Assembly: GCA_030833305.1 (NCBI GenBank)
Contig: JAURHL010000018.1
Location: 1-18,730 of the forward strand
Source: Acidimicrobiales bacterium
GTDB taxonomy: Bacteria > Actinomycetota > Acidimicrobiia > Acidimicrobiales > Ilumatobacteraceae
Direction of reading: 5' to 3'
Length of the DNA: 18,730 bases
Position numbers and translations under genes: made by a program. Positions 1 through 6,455 of the stretch are shown here, in pieces; position 1 is the stretch's first letter, and each line of letters opens with the position of its first letter. The notes under the pieces were generated by a model. The model saw nothing but the letters and a program-made list of their open reading frames with translations. It was not told the DNA's origin and made no database searches.

Positions 1-63
1 TCCGGCTTCGCCTTCGAGCAACAGCGGGCGCTCGAGAGTCAGGGCCAAGAACACCGCCGTCGA
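1..63 (-). other. Possible fragment of a MoxR-type AAA+ ATPase at the window edge
   Basis: Read on the - strand from about 63 down to 1, one open frame gives a short hydrophobic stretch (VFLALTL) followed by ERPLLLEGEAG. From memory of the family, this is how MoxR/CoxD-like AAA+ ATPases lead into the Walker A loop (GEAGVGKT), which would continue beyond the window edge. The + strand pstS frame is also open here but looks like no PstS until about position 50. Both readings share bases around 50-63. Only about 20 codons are visible and nothing supports a complete gene. The piece could be a true neighbour placed by a rearrangement, or a chimeric contig end. Chance resemblance cannot be excluded. 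Confidence 0.4.
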
Positions 64-703
64 GTGCGTCAGCTTCGCGGACCTGTGGGTGTTGCTCGGA
101 CCGGACGCGACCGGACGCAACAACTGGAGCGATGCCGATGAAGCCGCCGCCGAGTTGAGCGCCGCGGTCGGAACCGACTTCGGGACCCTGCACGCCCCCT
201 ATCCCGACGCCCCGCTGACCGTCACGGCGCCCGGTGAGGAGTCGGGTACCTTCGACTCGTTCGTCGAGATCGTGTTGGCCAAGGTGGCCAAAGCGCTCGA
301 GGTCGAGGACGACGCCCCCCGCCCGGACTACACCGCCAGCCCCAACGACAACGTGATCATCGAGGGCATCGCCGCCAATGACACGTCGCTCGGCTGGGTC
401 GGATTCGCCTTCGTGGAGGAGAACCTCGACGTCGTGAAGCCGCTGCAGGTGGACAAGGGTGAGGGTTGTGTCGAGCCCACCGCCGAGACCATCGCCTCGG
501 GTGACTACCCGATCGCTCGTTCGCTCTACGTCTACGTGAGCAAGAACAAGTTGGCCGAGAATCCCGCGCTCGAAGCCTTCGTGGACTTCTACCTGAGCGA
601 CGAAGGTCTGGCCGTCATCGGAACCGGTGAGGGTCAGGTGCCGTACGTGCCCATGGCGTCGGCCGATCTGGAGGCCACCCGCGCCGCCTGGGCCGCCCGC
701 TGA
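2..703 (+). CDS. pstS: Phosphate ABC transporter substrate-binding protein PstS (5' truncated)
   Basis: C-terminal two thirds of the high-affinity phosphate-binding protein, which in Gram-positives is a membrane-anchored lipoprotein that delivers phosphate to PstC/PstA. Recognisable PstS sequence begins near position 50 with NTAVECVSFADLW. It continues with the ligand-loop motif GEESGTFDSF (about 235-264), DNVIIEGIAANDTSLGWVGFAF (approx. 349-414, abbreviated here by its ends) and a C-terminal FYLSDEG helix segment. The signal peptide, lipobox and N-terminal lobe lie outside the window. The GTG at 89 opens an ORF but is internal to the protein, so it is not the start. The frame stays open upstream to base 2, but residues before about 50 do not resemble PstS. 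pstC follows after a 204-bp gap with two hairpins, which fits PstS being made in excess over the membrane subunits. Confidence 0.9.
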   Translation, partial: PASPSSNSGRSRVRAKNTAVECVSFADLWVLLGPDATGRNNWSDADEAAAELSAAVGTDFGTLHAPYPDAPLTVTAPGEESGTFDSFVEIVLAKVAKALEVEDDAPRPDYTASPNDNVIIEGIAANDTSLGWVGFAFVEENLDVVKPLQVDKGEGCVEPTAETIASGDYPIARSLYVYVSKNKLAENPALEAFVDFYLSDEGLAVIGTGEGQVPYVPMASADLEATRAAWAAR

Positions 704-720
704 TCCGACCACCCTCATGA

Positions 721-756
721 CGCGGTCCGACGTCTCCTCCCCGGCGTCGGACCGCG
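721..756. repeat. Perfect 12-bp inverted repeat in the pstS-pstC gap
   Basis: CGCGGTCCGACG at 721-732 is exactly complementary to CGTCGGACCGCG at 745-756, with a 12-nt loop. It lies 17 bases after the pstS stop and just before a second hairpin. It has no U-tract, so it may be a processing or 3'-end stabilising structure rather than a simple terminator. Confidence 0.75.
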
Positions 757-763
757 GGACCGA

Positions 764-787
764 GTGCCGCCCCTTCGGGGGCGGCAC
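764..787 (+). terminator. Perfect 10-bp hairpin with TTCG loop after pstS
   Basis: The arm GTGCCGCCCC (764-773) pairs perfectly with GGGGCGGCAC (778-787) around a TTCG tetraloop. UUCG closes unusually stable RNA hairpins. One further A-T pair (763/788) extends the stem. Only two T follow before CC, so this is not a classic intrinsic terminator; a U-poor actinobacterial terminator, an attenuator, or a barrier to 3' exonucleases protecting pstS mRNA are all possible. It lies between genes of one functional operon, so partial termination or differential stability is the likeliest role. Confidence 0.6.
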
Positions 788-793
788 TTCCAT

Positions 794-815
794 GTTCGGG
801 GAGCGTTCACGAAGG
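794..815 (+). promoter_or_regulatory. Candidate PHO box upstream of pstC
   Basis: Two adjoining 11-nt units, GTTCGGGGAGC (794-804) and GTTCACGAAGG (805-815), have the spacing of the GTTCAC-type direct-repeat units bound by actinobacterial PhoP/RegX3 regulators. The first unit is degenerate (GTTCG for GTTCA). The site is just after the two hairpins and about 92 bp before the pstC start, so it could give pstCAB its own phosphate-responsive promoter. Confidence 0.4.
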
Positions 816-907
816 CCGGACCTCGGCGGGCCGGTTCTGGTCGTCGGGCCGTTTGTGAATGGTGAAGAATGTCGGCAAGACTCCGAATGTTCATCGAACG
901 GGAGACC

Positions 908-1846
908 ATGAGCGCATCGACAACCCAGAGTTGGACCGTGGCCGATCTCCGTTTGGCCGGGGGACGCCGGCGGACCGACGTGCGCATGCGACGTCTCTTC
1001 ATCGCCGCCGGCTTGATCACCCTGCTCGTCACCGGTCTCATCGTGTACACCCTCGTCAAGGACGCGTTCTCCTTCTTCATCGACGTCCCCAAGCACGAAT
1101 TGTGGAACATCGGCTGGTTCCCTCGTCGTGGATTCTTCGACATCAAGACCCTCGTCGTGGGTTCGTTGATGGTGACCGGCGTGGCCATGCTCATCGCCGT
1201 TCCCCTCGGTCTCGGGGTGGCGGTGTACCTGTCCGAGTTCGCCCGGCCTCGGGTGCGTCGCGTGCTGAAGCCGATCGTCGAGGTGCTCGCGGGAATCCCC
1301 AGCGTCGTGCTCGGATACTTCGCCATCGCCTTCATCAACCCCAACCTCATCACGGTGTTGGCTCCCGGTGCGAACAAAGCCTTCAACTTCGCCGCCGCCG
1401 GTGTGGCGGTGGGCATTCTCACCATCCCGATCATCGCCTCCGTCGCCGAGGATGCACTACGCGCGGTGCCCCTCGCCTTGCGCGAAGCGTCGTACGGCCT
1501 CGGGGCGCGACGAGTCGCCACCACCTTCCGTGTCGTTCTGCCGGCCTCCATTTCCGGTGTGGTGGCCGCGCTCATCCTGGGCATCTCACGAGCCGTGGGA
1601 GAAACCATGGTGGTGGCCATCGCGGCCGGTGCGGTCGGCGGCGGATTGTTCTCCACCGATCCGTTCCAACCGGGACAGACCATGACCGCGGCCATGGCGG
1701 CCCTCGGATTCGGCAGCGACCAGGTGGCCGGCGACGGTCTCGCTTTTCAGAGTCTGTTCTTCATCGGATTCCTGCTCTTCGTCTTGACGTTCCTGCTCAA
1801 CCTTCTCGGCGATCGTTTGGTGCGTCGCGTGCGCGAGGAGTACTGA
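908..1846 (+). CDS. pstC: Phosphate ABC transporter permease PstC
   Basis: One of the two inner-membrane subunits forming the phosphate channel with PstA. The 312-residue protein has a short basic cytoplasmic N-terminus (about residues 1-30), a first membrane helix (FIAAGLITLLVTGLIVY), and the BPD_transp_1 permease core. The core contains the EAA-type coupling loop EASYGLGARRV ... VVLP, which contacts the PstB ATPase, and ends with several helices. I chose ATG 908 because GGGAG sits just upstream at 900-904 and the protein then begins like other PstC proteins. An in-frame ATG at 869 would add 13 residues but has no convincing ribosome site. pstA begins one base after the stop. Confidence 0.93.
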   Translation: MSASTTQSWTVADLRLAGGRRRTDVRMRRLFIAAGLITLLVTGLIVYTLVKDAFSFFIDVPKHELWNIGWFPRRGFFDIKTLVVGSLMVTGVAMLIAVPLGLGVAVYLSEFARPRVRRVLKPIVEVLAGIPSVVLGYFAIAFINPNLITVLAPGANKAFNFAAAGVAVGILTIPIIASVAEDALRAVPLALREASYGLGARRVATTFRVVLPASISGVVAALILGISRAVGETMVVAIAAGAVGGGLFSTDPFQPGQTMTAAMAALGFGSDQVAGDGLAFQSLFFIGFLLFVLTFLLNLLGDRLVRRVREEY

Positions 1847-1847
1847 C

Positions 1848-2795
1848 ATGGCTCTGTCCACTCCGTCGAAGTTCGGTGCCTCCAGCGCGGCGGGTCTGAC
1901 CGCGCGGATCACCAGTGGCAAGCGCGACGTGAAGGGGCGCGTGGTCGAGTGGGTGCTGCTCGCGACACTCGGAGTCACCCTCTTGATCTTGGTGGCGCTC
2001 ATCGTGAATCTCCTCGATCGGGCCTGGCCGGTGCTGAACGGACGCTTCGGCGACTTCTTGTCGTCCGGACTCGATGCGTCGAACGCTCAGGAAGCCGGTG
2101 TTTGGCAGGCCATTCGCGGAACCTTGACCCTGGCGATCATCGTGATCGTCGTTTCGTTCCCGCTCGGAATCGCCTGTGCGGTGTATCTCGAGGAATACGC
2201 CAGTCGCTCGCGGTTGGCGCGATTGATTCGTATCAACGTGCGTAACCTGGCGGGAGTGCCGTCGATCGTGTACGGAATCCTCGGTCTCACCATCTTCGTG
2301 AAGTTCGCCGGTGGCATCACCGGGGGACGCACCGTCATCGCCGGTGGCCTCACCCTGTCGGTCCTGGTCTTGCCGGTCGTCGTCATCACGGCGTCGGAGG
2401 CGCTGCGCGCGGTACCTCGCTCCATCCGCGAAGGAGCCATGGGCGTGGGGGCCACGCAATGGGAGACCGTGCGGTCGCACGTGCTGCCCTCGGCGGCTCC
2501 CGGCATTCTGACCGGAACCATGTTGGCTCTGTCGCGCGCCGCCGGCGAAGCCGCGCCGTTGCTTCTGGTCGGTGGCATCACCGGTTTGTTGCGCACCGGG
2601 AATTTGAGTTTGTGGGAACAGATCACCGACGGTGGCTTCACGTCGATGCCGGTGGCGATCTTCTCGTACGCCCGTCAAACAGGTGCCGATTTCCAAGCCG
2701 TCACGGCGGCGGCATCGCTGATCCTGTTGGTTTTGGTGGTCGTCATCAACGGACTGGCCATTTGGTTGCGGAACCGATTCGAGAGGAATTGGTGA
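1848..2795 (+). CDS. pstA: Phosphate ABC transporter permease PstA
   Basis: Second channel subunit of the Pst importer, 315 residues. After a basic N-terminal tail of about 35 residues comes a membrane helix (WVLLATLGVTLLILVALIV), then the permease core with segments such as GTLTLAIIVIVVSFPLGIACAVYL. The EAA-type loop EGAMGVGATQWETV ... HVLP is followed by SRAAGEAAPLLLVGG, typical of PstA. A strong GAGGAG ribosome site (1835-1840) lies inside the end of pstC, 7 nt before the ATG, so the two are translated from one mRNA. The stop is followed four bases later by the GTG of pstB. Confidence 0.93.
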   Translation: MALSTPSKFGASSAAGLTARITSGKRDVKGRVVEWVLLATLGVTLLILVALIVNLLDRAWPVLNGRFGDFLSSGLDASNAQEAGVWQAIRGTLTLAIIVIVVSFPLGIACAVYLEEYASRSRLARLIRINVRNLAGVPSIVYGILGLTIFVKFAGGITGGRTVIAGGLTLSVLVLPVVVITASEALRAVPRSIREGAMGVGATQWETVRSHVLPSAAPGILTGTMLALSRAAGEAAPLLLVGGITGLLRTGNLSLWEQITDGGFTSMPVAIFSYARQTGADFQAVTAAASLILLVLVVVINGLAIWLRNRFERNW

Positions 2796-2799
2796 CGCC

Positions 2800-3675
2800 G
2801 TGAACGAAACGCGGAATCTCGTCGAACAGGAGAATGTGGTGGAAGAGAATCACGAGGAAGTGGTGACCCAGCAGGTGGCGTCGCACGACGACGTCCCGGT
2901 ATTCCGCACCAAAGACCTGTCGGTCTTCTACGGCGACTTCCGGGCGGTCCGTGACGTCAACGTCTACATCAAGGCCCGCGAGATCACGGCCTTCATCGGT
3001 CCGTCCGGTTGTGGCAAGTCCACGGTGTTGCGCTGTTTCGACCGCATGAATGATCTGATTCCCACGGCACGAGTCGAGGGAACGGTCGAGTATCACGGCG
3101 TGAATCTGTACGACCGCGAGGTGGACGCGGTCGAGGTGCGTCGTCGTGTGGGCATGGTGTTCCAGAAGCCGAACCCGTTCCCGAAGAGCATCTACGACAA
3201 TCTGGCGTTCGGTCCGCGCCTCAACGGCATCAAGAAGAAAGCCGACCTCGACGTGATCGTGGAATCTTCCTTGAAGCGCGCGGCTCTCTGGGACGAGGTG
3301 AAGGATCGACTGAAAGCGTCGGCGATGGGTTTGTCCGGCGGTCAGCAGCAGCGACTGTGCATCGCGCGCTGCATCGCGGTGGAGCCCGACGTGATCCTGA
3401 TGGACGAGCCGTGTTCGGCTCTCGATCCCATCGCGACCGCTCGCATCGAGGACCTGATGCAGGAGATCAAGCGGGACTTCACGATCATCATCGTGACCCA
3501 CAACATGCAGCAGGCCGCTCGAGTGAGCGATCAGACCGCGTTCTTCACGACCGAGGTGAATCCCGAGAGCGACCGACGCACGGGTGTGCTGGTCGAGTTC
3601 GACAAGACGCAGAAGATGTTCTCCAACCCGTCGGACTCGCGCACCGAGGCCTACGTCACCGGACGCTTCGGCTGA
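2800..3675 (+). CDS. pstB: Phosphate ABC transporter ATP-binding protein PstB
   Basis: ATPase that powers Pst phosphate import. Visible motifs: Walker A GPSGCGKST (residues 67-75), Q-loop Gln122 in FQKPNPFP, signature LSGGQQQR (178-185), Walker B ILMDEP (199-204) with catalytic Glu203, and H-loop His234 in THNMQQA. The NPFP and 'RMNDLIP' segments are diagnostic of PstB within ABC ATPases. At 291 residues it is about 30-40 longer than the usual 250-260: an acidic, Gln/Glu-rich leader (residues about 1-30) precedes the start of the ABC fold at VFRTKDLSVFYG. The GTG start at 2800 follows GAGAGGA (2781-2787) at a long spacing. A shorter protein starting within the leader cannot be ruled out, but no in-frame ATG/GTG there has a better site. 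Confidence 0.95.
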   Translation: MNETRNLVEQENVVEENHEEVVTQQVASHDDVPVFRTKDLSVFYGDFRAVRDVNVYIKAREITAFIGPSGCGKSTVLRCFDRMNDLIPTARVEGTVEYHGVNLYDREVDAVEVRRRVGMVFQKPNPFPKSIYDNLAFGPRLNGIKKKADLDVIVESSLKRAALWDEVKDRLKASAMGLSGGQQQRLCIARCIAVEPDVILMDEPCSALDPIATARIEDLMQEIKRDFTIIIVTHNMQQAARVSDQTAFFTTEVNPESDRRTGVLVEFDKTQKMFSNPSDSRTEAYVTGRFG

Positions 3676-3685
3676 GAGGAAGATC

Positions 3686-4438
3686 ATGGAAGAAGCCCGC
3701 AAGTCCTTTCACAAGGAACTGAACGACATCCAGCAGGAACTCGTACGCATCTCGGCTGGAGTGGTGGAGAGCATCCCGAAGTGCACGACGGTCCTGTTGG
3801 AACAGGATTTGTCGGCGGCCGAGGCGATGATCATGGCCGACGACGAGGTGGACGCTCGCACCATCGAGCTCGAGGATCGTTGCATCCAGATTCTCGCGTT
3901 GCAGGCTCCCGTGGCCGGTGAATTGCGCCAGGTCATCGCCGCCCTCAAGATCTGTGCCGAGATCGAGCGCTCCGCGGACCTGGTGGTGAACATCTGCAAG
4001 GCGGCCCGGCGTATCTACGGTCACGACTTCGATCCGAAGTTGCGGGGATTGGTGCTGAAAATGTCTGATCAGGCCCGCCATTTGTTCAGCGAGGCCACCA
4101 GTTCGTACCACGCGGCCGACGCCTCGCGCGCCGCCGCCATCGACGACATGGACGCGTTCTTGGATGACCTGCAGCGCCAGTTCATCCAGGCGATCTTCGA
4201 ATCGCACGCGGCGGGTCGTATCGACCTGCAGGTGGCGATTCAGCTGGCCGTGGTGGCGCGGTTCTACGAGCGCATCGGCGATCACGCCGTGAACATGGGC
4301 GAGAAGGTTCGTTTCCAGGTCACCGGTTGGCTACCCGAACAGTCGGGTGCGGCCCGTCATCGTGAACGCAGTTTGCAGGACCCCACGCCGGTGGGAATGG
4401 TCCGGCCATCCGTGGAGAACCCGCCATCGGACACCTGA
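3686..4438 (+). CDS. phoU: Phosphate transport regulator PhoU (first copy)
   Basis: PhoU is a cytoplasmic, metal-binding all-helical protein that relays Pst transporter status to the sensor kinase and restrains phosphate uptake. The 250-residue product has two PhoU repeats. The first contains LEDRCIQILALQAPVAGELR and ERSADLVVNICKAARRI. The second contains the metal-site motif ERIGDHAVNMGE. A 30-40 residue Pro/Ser/Arg-rich tail after GWLPEQ extends beyond the usual length. ATG 3686 is chosen because AGAGGAAG (3675-3682) is well placed and the stop of pstB overlaps this ribosome site; the open frame extends upstream but is not PhoU-like. It closes the pst operon. A second phoU follows after a 127-bp regulatory gap. 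Confidence 0.93.
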   Translation: MEEARKSFHKELNDIQQELVRISAGVVESIPKCTTVLLEQDLSAAEAMIMADDEVDARTIELEDRCIQILALQAPVAGELRQVIAALKICAEIERSADLVVNICKAARRIYGHDFDPKLRGLVLKMSDQARHLFSEATSSYHAADASRAAAIDDMDAFLDDLQRQFIQAIFESHAAGRIDLQVAIQLAVVARFYERIGDHAVNMGEKVRFQVTGWLPEQSGAARHRERSLQDPTPVGMVRPSVENPPSDT

Positions 4439-4449
4439 TTTCTCCGGTT

Positions 4450-4471
4450 GTTCACCGTTCGTTCACGGCGT
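4450..4471 (+). promoter_or_regulatory. PHO box, two perfect-phase 11-nt units
   Basis: GTTCACCGTTC (4450-4460) is followed immediately by GTTCACGGCGT (4461-4471). Two abutting 11-nt direct repeats beginning GTTCAC match the known organisation of the actinobacterial PhoP/RegX3 operator. The site lies 94 bp before the start of the second phoU and 11 bp after the first phoU stop. Autoregulation of phoU2-senX3-regX3 by the RegX3 encoded downstream is the natural inference. Confidence 0.75.
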
Positions 4472-4505
4472 CTCCGCCGGGCAGAAAGGTGAGCCTTTTA
4501 GTCTC

Positions 4506-4538
4506 GTTCACCGTGGGTGCACGGAATGTTCAGTCCTC
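4506..4538 (+). promoter_or_regulatory. Second PHO-box cluster, three 11-nt units
   Basis: Three units in strict 11-nt phase: GTTCACCGTGG (4506-4516), GTGCACGGAAT (4517-4527) and GTTCAGTCCTC (4528-4538). The first is consensus-like, the other two each differ by one base in GTTCA(C). It lies 27 bp before the second phoU start, 34 bp after the first cluster. A clear -10 hexamer cannot be assigned; AAAGGT (4485-4490) and TTTAGT (4498-4503) between the clusters are candidates. Confidence 0.6.
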
Positions 4539-4565
4539 AGGCGTCGAGTCGCTGATCGGGACGCG

Positions 4566-5297
4566 ATGAACCGACTGGCGCACGACGAACTCGAGGATTT
4601 GCGCAACGAGGTGTTGCGGGTGTCGGCCAACCTGATCGAGAGCATCCCGCGTGCCACTCAGATCTTGCTCGACCAGGATCTGGAGGGAGCCGAATACCAG
4701 ATCCTCGCCGACGACGAGTTCGACATGAGAACCATGGTTCTCGAGGAACGCTGCATCGCCCTCATGGCCCTTCACGCTCCCGTCGCCAGTGAGTTGCGCC
4801 ATGCGGTGACGATCATGAAGATGTCCGCCGATCTCGAACGTTCGGCCGATCTGGTGGTGAACATCTGCAAGGTGGCCCGACGCATTCACGGATACGAGCT
4901 GGACGCGAAACTGCGCGGTCTCATCACGCGCATGGGTCAACAGGCTCAGAGCTTGTTCAAGCACTCGTTCGAGGCCTATGCAGACCTCGATCTGCCGGTG
5001 GCCAAGGCCGTGGACGACATGGACCTCTTCCTGGATTATCTGCACAAACAGTTCATCCAGGCCATCTTCGAGTCGCACAGCGCCGGGAACATCGATCTGC
5101 CCATCGCGGTGCAGATGGCCATCACCGCCCGTTTCTTCGAGCGCATCGGAGACCATGCCGTGAACTGCGCCCACTTCGTCCAGTTCCTGATCACCGGTCA
5201 ATTGCCGCCGAGCGGTGATCACCGACGTGGTGGGCGGGGTTCGCTCGATCTGACCCCGGTCGGTGGAATAACGATCACCGGGGGAGTGACATCGTGA
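4566..5297 (+). CDS. phoU: PhoU family regulator (second copy)
   Basis: A paralogue of the preceding PhoU, 243 residues, with the same two-repeat layout: LEERCIALMALHAPVASELRH and ERSADLVVNICKVARRI in repeat 1, ERIGDHAVNCAHF in repeat 2. The first copy has VNMGE where this one has VNCAH at the second metal-site region. The start at ATG 4566 fits the conserved N-terminus (DELEDLRNEVLRVSANLIESIPRATQ); the open frame upstream covers the PHO boxes and is not coding. Ribosome site is weak (GGGA at 4558-4561). It heads the unit phoU2-senX3-regX3: its TGA overlaps the GTG of the kinase gene (GTGA). Its likely job is negative control of the adjacent kinase, but which copy pairs with PstB and which with the kinase cannot be told from sequence. 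Confidence 0.9.
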   Translation: MNRLAHDELEDLRNEVLRVSANLIESIPRATQILLDQDLEGAEYQILADDEFDMRTMVLEERCIALMALHAPVASELRHAVTIMKMSADLERSADLVVNICKVARRIHGYELDAKLRGLITRMGQQAQSLFKHSFEAYADLDLPVAKAVDDMDLFLDYLHKQFIQAIFESHSAGNIDLPIAVQMAITARFFERIGDHAVNCAHFVQFLITGQLPPSGDHRRGGRGSLDLTPVGGITITGGVTS

Positions 5298-6445
5298 TCA
5301 CGCTCGTCCTCGTGTTCGTGGCGATCGCGGTCGGTTTCGTGGTGGGTCTGCGTCGAGGTCGGTCCGAGGCTTCTCCTGTCACTGCGCCGGACCGAGTTGG
5401 CGTGAACGAACCGGGAGAAGACGACGATGATGTCACGCTCCAAGTGCGCGCGGCCCTCGATTCGTTGACCGTCGGGGTGGTGGTGGTGGCCGCGAATGGT
5501 GCGGTCGTGTTCCGCAACGTATTGGCCCGTGGACTCACCGGGGCCGTGCACGCCGACGTGTTGGTGGACGAGGCGGTGGACGTTCACCTCCGGGGTGCGC
5601 TCGACGGGGCATCTCGTCGACAGGTGTTGGACCTGTTCGGACCGCCGAGAAAGGTCGTGGCGGTGTCGGCCACGCCGCTGTCGACCGGTGGTGCGGTCGC
5701 CATGGTCGAGGACATCACCGAACGTTCGCTCGTCGACGCGGTGCGCACCGATTTCGTCGCCAACATCAGCCACGAATTGAAGACCCCGGTGGGTGCGCTC
5801 GCGGTGCTGGCCGAGGCGCTGTCGGCTGAGGACGACCTCGACGTCATTCATCGCCTGTCGGGCAAGATGGTCGACGAGGCACTTCGAGTGGGTCGCACCA
5901 TCGACGACCTGCTGGAACTGTCCCGCATCGAATTGGGTGGTGAGGCGGTGAAGGACGCCGTCAGTGTGTCGATGGTCATCGCCGAGGCCGTCGATCGCGC
6001 ACGACCGCTCTCGGAGCGACGGGCCATCGACGTGGCCACGGTGGAAGCGAGTGACCGTATGAAGGTTCTCGGCGATCGACGCCAATTGGTGTCCGCGCTC
6101 GGCAACCTGGTGGAGAACGCCGTGAAGTACTCCGAGCGTGGATCCAAGGTGGAGGTGTCGGCCAGGTCCGACGGTCAGTGGGTGGAGTTCAAGGTGCGCG
6201 ACTACGGTCTCGGCATTCCGACCCGCGACCTCGATCGAATCTTCGAGCGCTTCTACCGGGTCGATCGTGCGCGATCGCGCGAGACGGGTGGCACCGGGCT
6301 CGGTTTGGCCATCGTGCGCCACGTGGCCACCAACCACGGAGGCGAGGTGTCGGTGACCAGCGTGGAAGGCGAGGGTTCCACGTTCGTCCTGAAGGTTCCG
6401 GCGGCACCGGGGTTGGTCATGACATCAATGTCGGAAGCGGGATGA
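5294..6445 (+). CDS. senX3: SenX3/PhoR-type phosphate sensor histidine kinase
   Basis: Membrane-bound HisKA/HATPase_c kinase of 383 residues. One N-terminal membrane helix (about residues 2-19) is followed by RRGR and a charged linker, a PAS-like domain (about 47-145), and the H-box with phospho-acceptor His160 in ISHELKTP. The catalytic domain shows the N-box NLVENAVKYS (271-280), G1 DYGLGIP (303-309), F-box FERFYRVD (317-324) and G2 GTGLGLAI (333-340). There is no periplasmic sensor loop, as expected for SenX3/PhoR kinases that sense through PstSCAB and PhoU. GTG 5294 is supported by GGGGAG (5281-5286) and by its 4-base overlap with phoU2. The response regulator gene follows after 10 bases. 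Confidence 0.92.
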   Translation: MITLVLVFVAIAVGFVVGLRRGRSEASPVTAPDRVGVNEPGEDDDDVTLQVRAALDSLTVGVVVVAANGAVVFRNVLARGLTGAVHADVLVDEAVDVHLRGALDGASRRQVLDLFGPPRKVVAVSATPLSTGGAVAMVEDITERSLVDAVRTDFVANISHELKTPVGALAVLAEALSAEDDLDVIHRLSGKMVDEALRVGRTIDDLLELSRIELGGEAVKDAVSVSMVIAEAVDRARPLSERRAIDVATVEASDRMKVLGDRRQLVSALGNLVENAVKYSERGSKVEVSARSDGQWVEFKVRDYGLGIPTRDLDRIFERFYRVDRARSRETGGTGLGLAIVRHVATNHGGEVSVTSVEGEGSTFVLKVPAAPGLVMTSMSEAG

Positions 6446-6455
6446 GGATCTGAAC

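Noticed and set aside
855..867. GTGAAT and GTGAAG as an inverted PHO box before pstC
   Set aside because: The two copies are 7 nt apart, not 11, and match poorly.
869..907. Upstream ATG of pstC at 869
   Set aside because: It adds 13 residues not typical of PstC and lacks a ribosome site, whereas ATG 908 has GGGAG just upstream.
715..1695. Long - strand ORF (326 codons) opposite pstC
   Set aside because: Low-complexity Arg/Ala/Thr/Met-rich translation with no family resemblance; it mirrors the strongly supported PstC frame and arises from GC-biased codons.
5219..6337. 372-codon - strand ORF opposite the histidine kinase
   Set aside because: Composition dominated by His, Arg and Asp; the kinase frame has all catalytic boxes.
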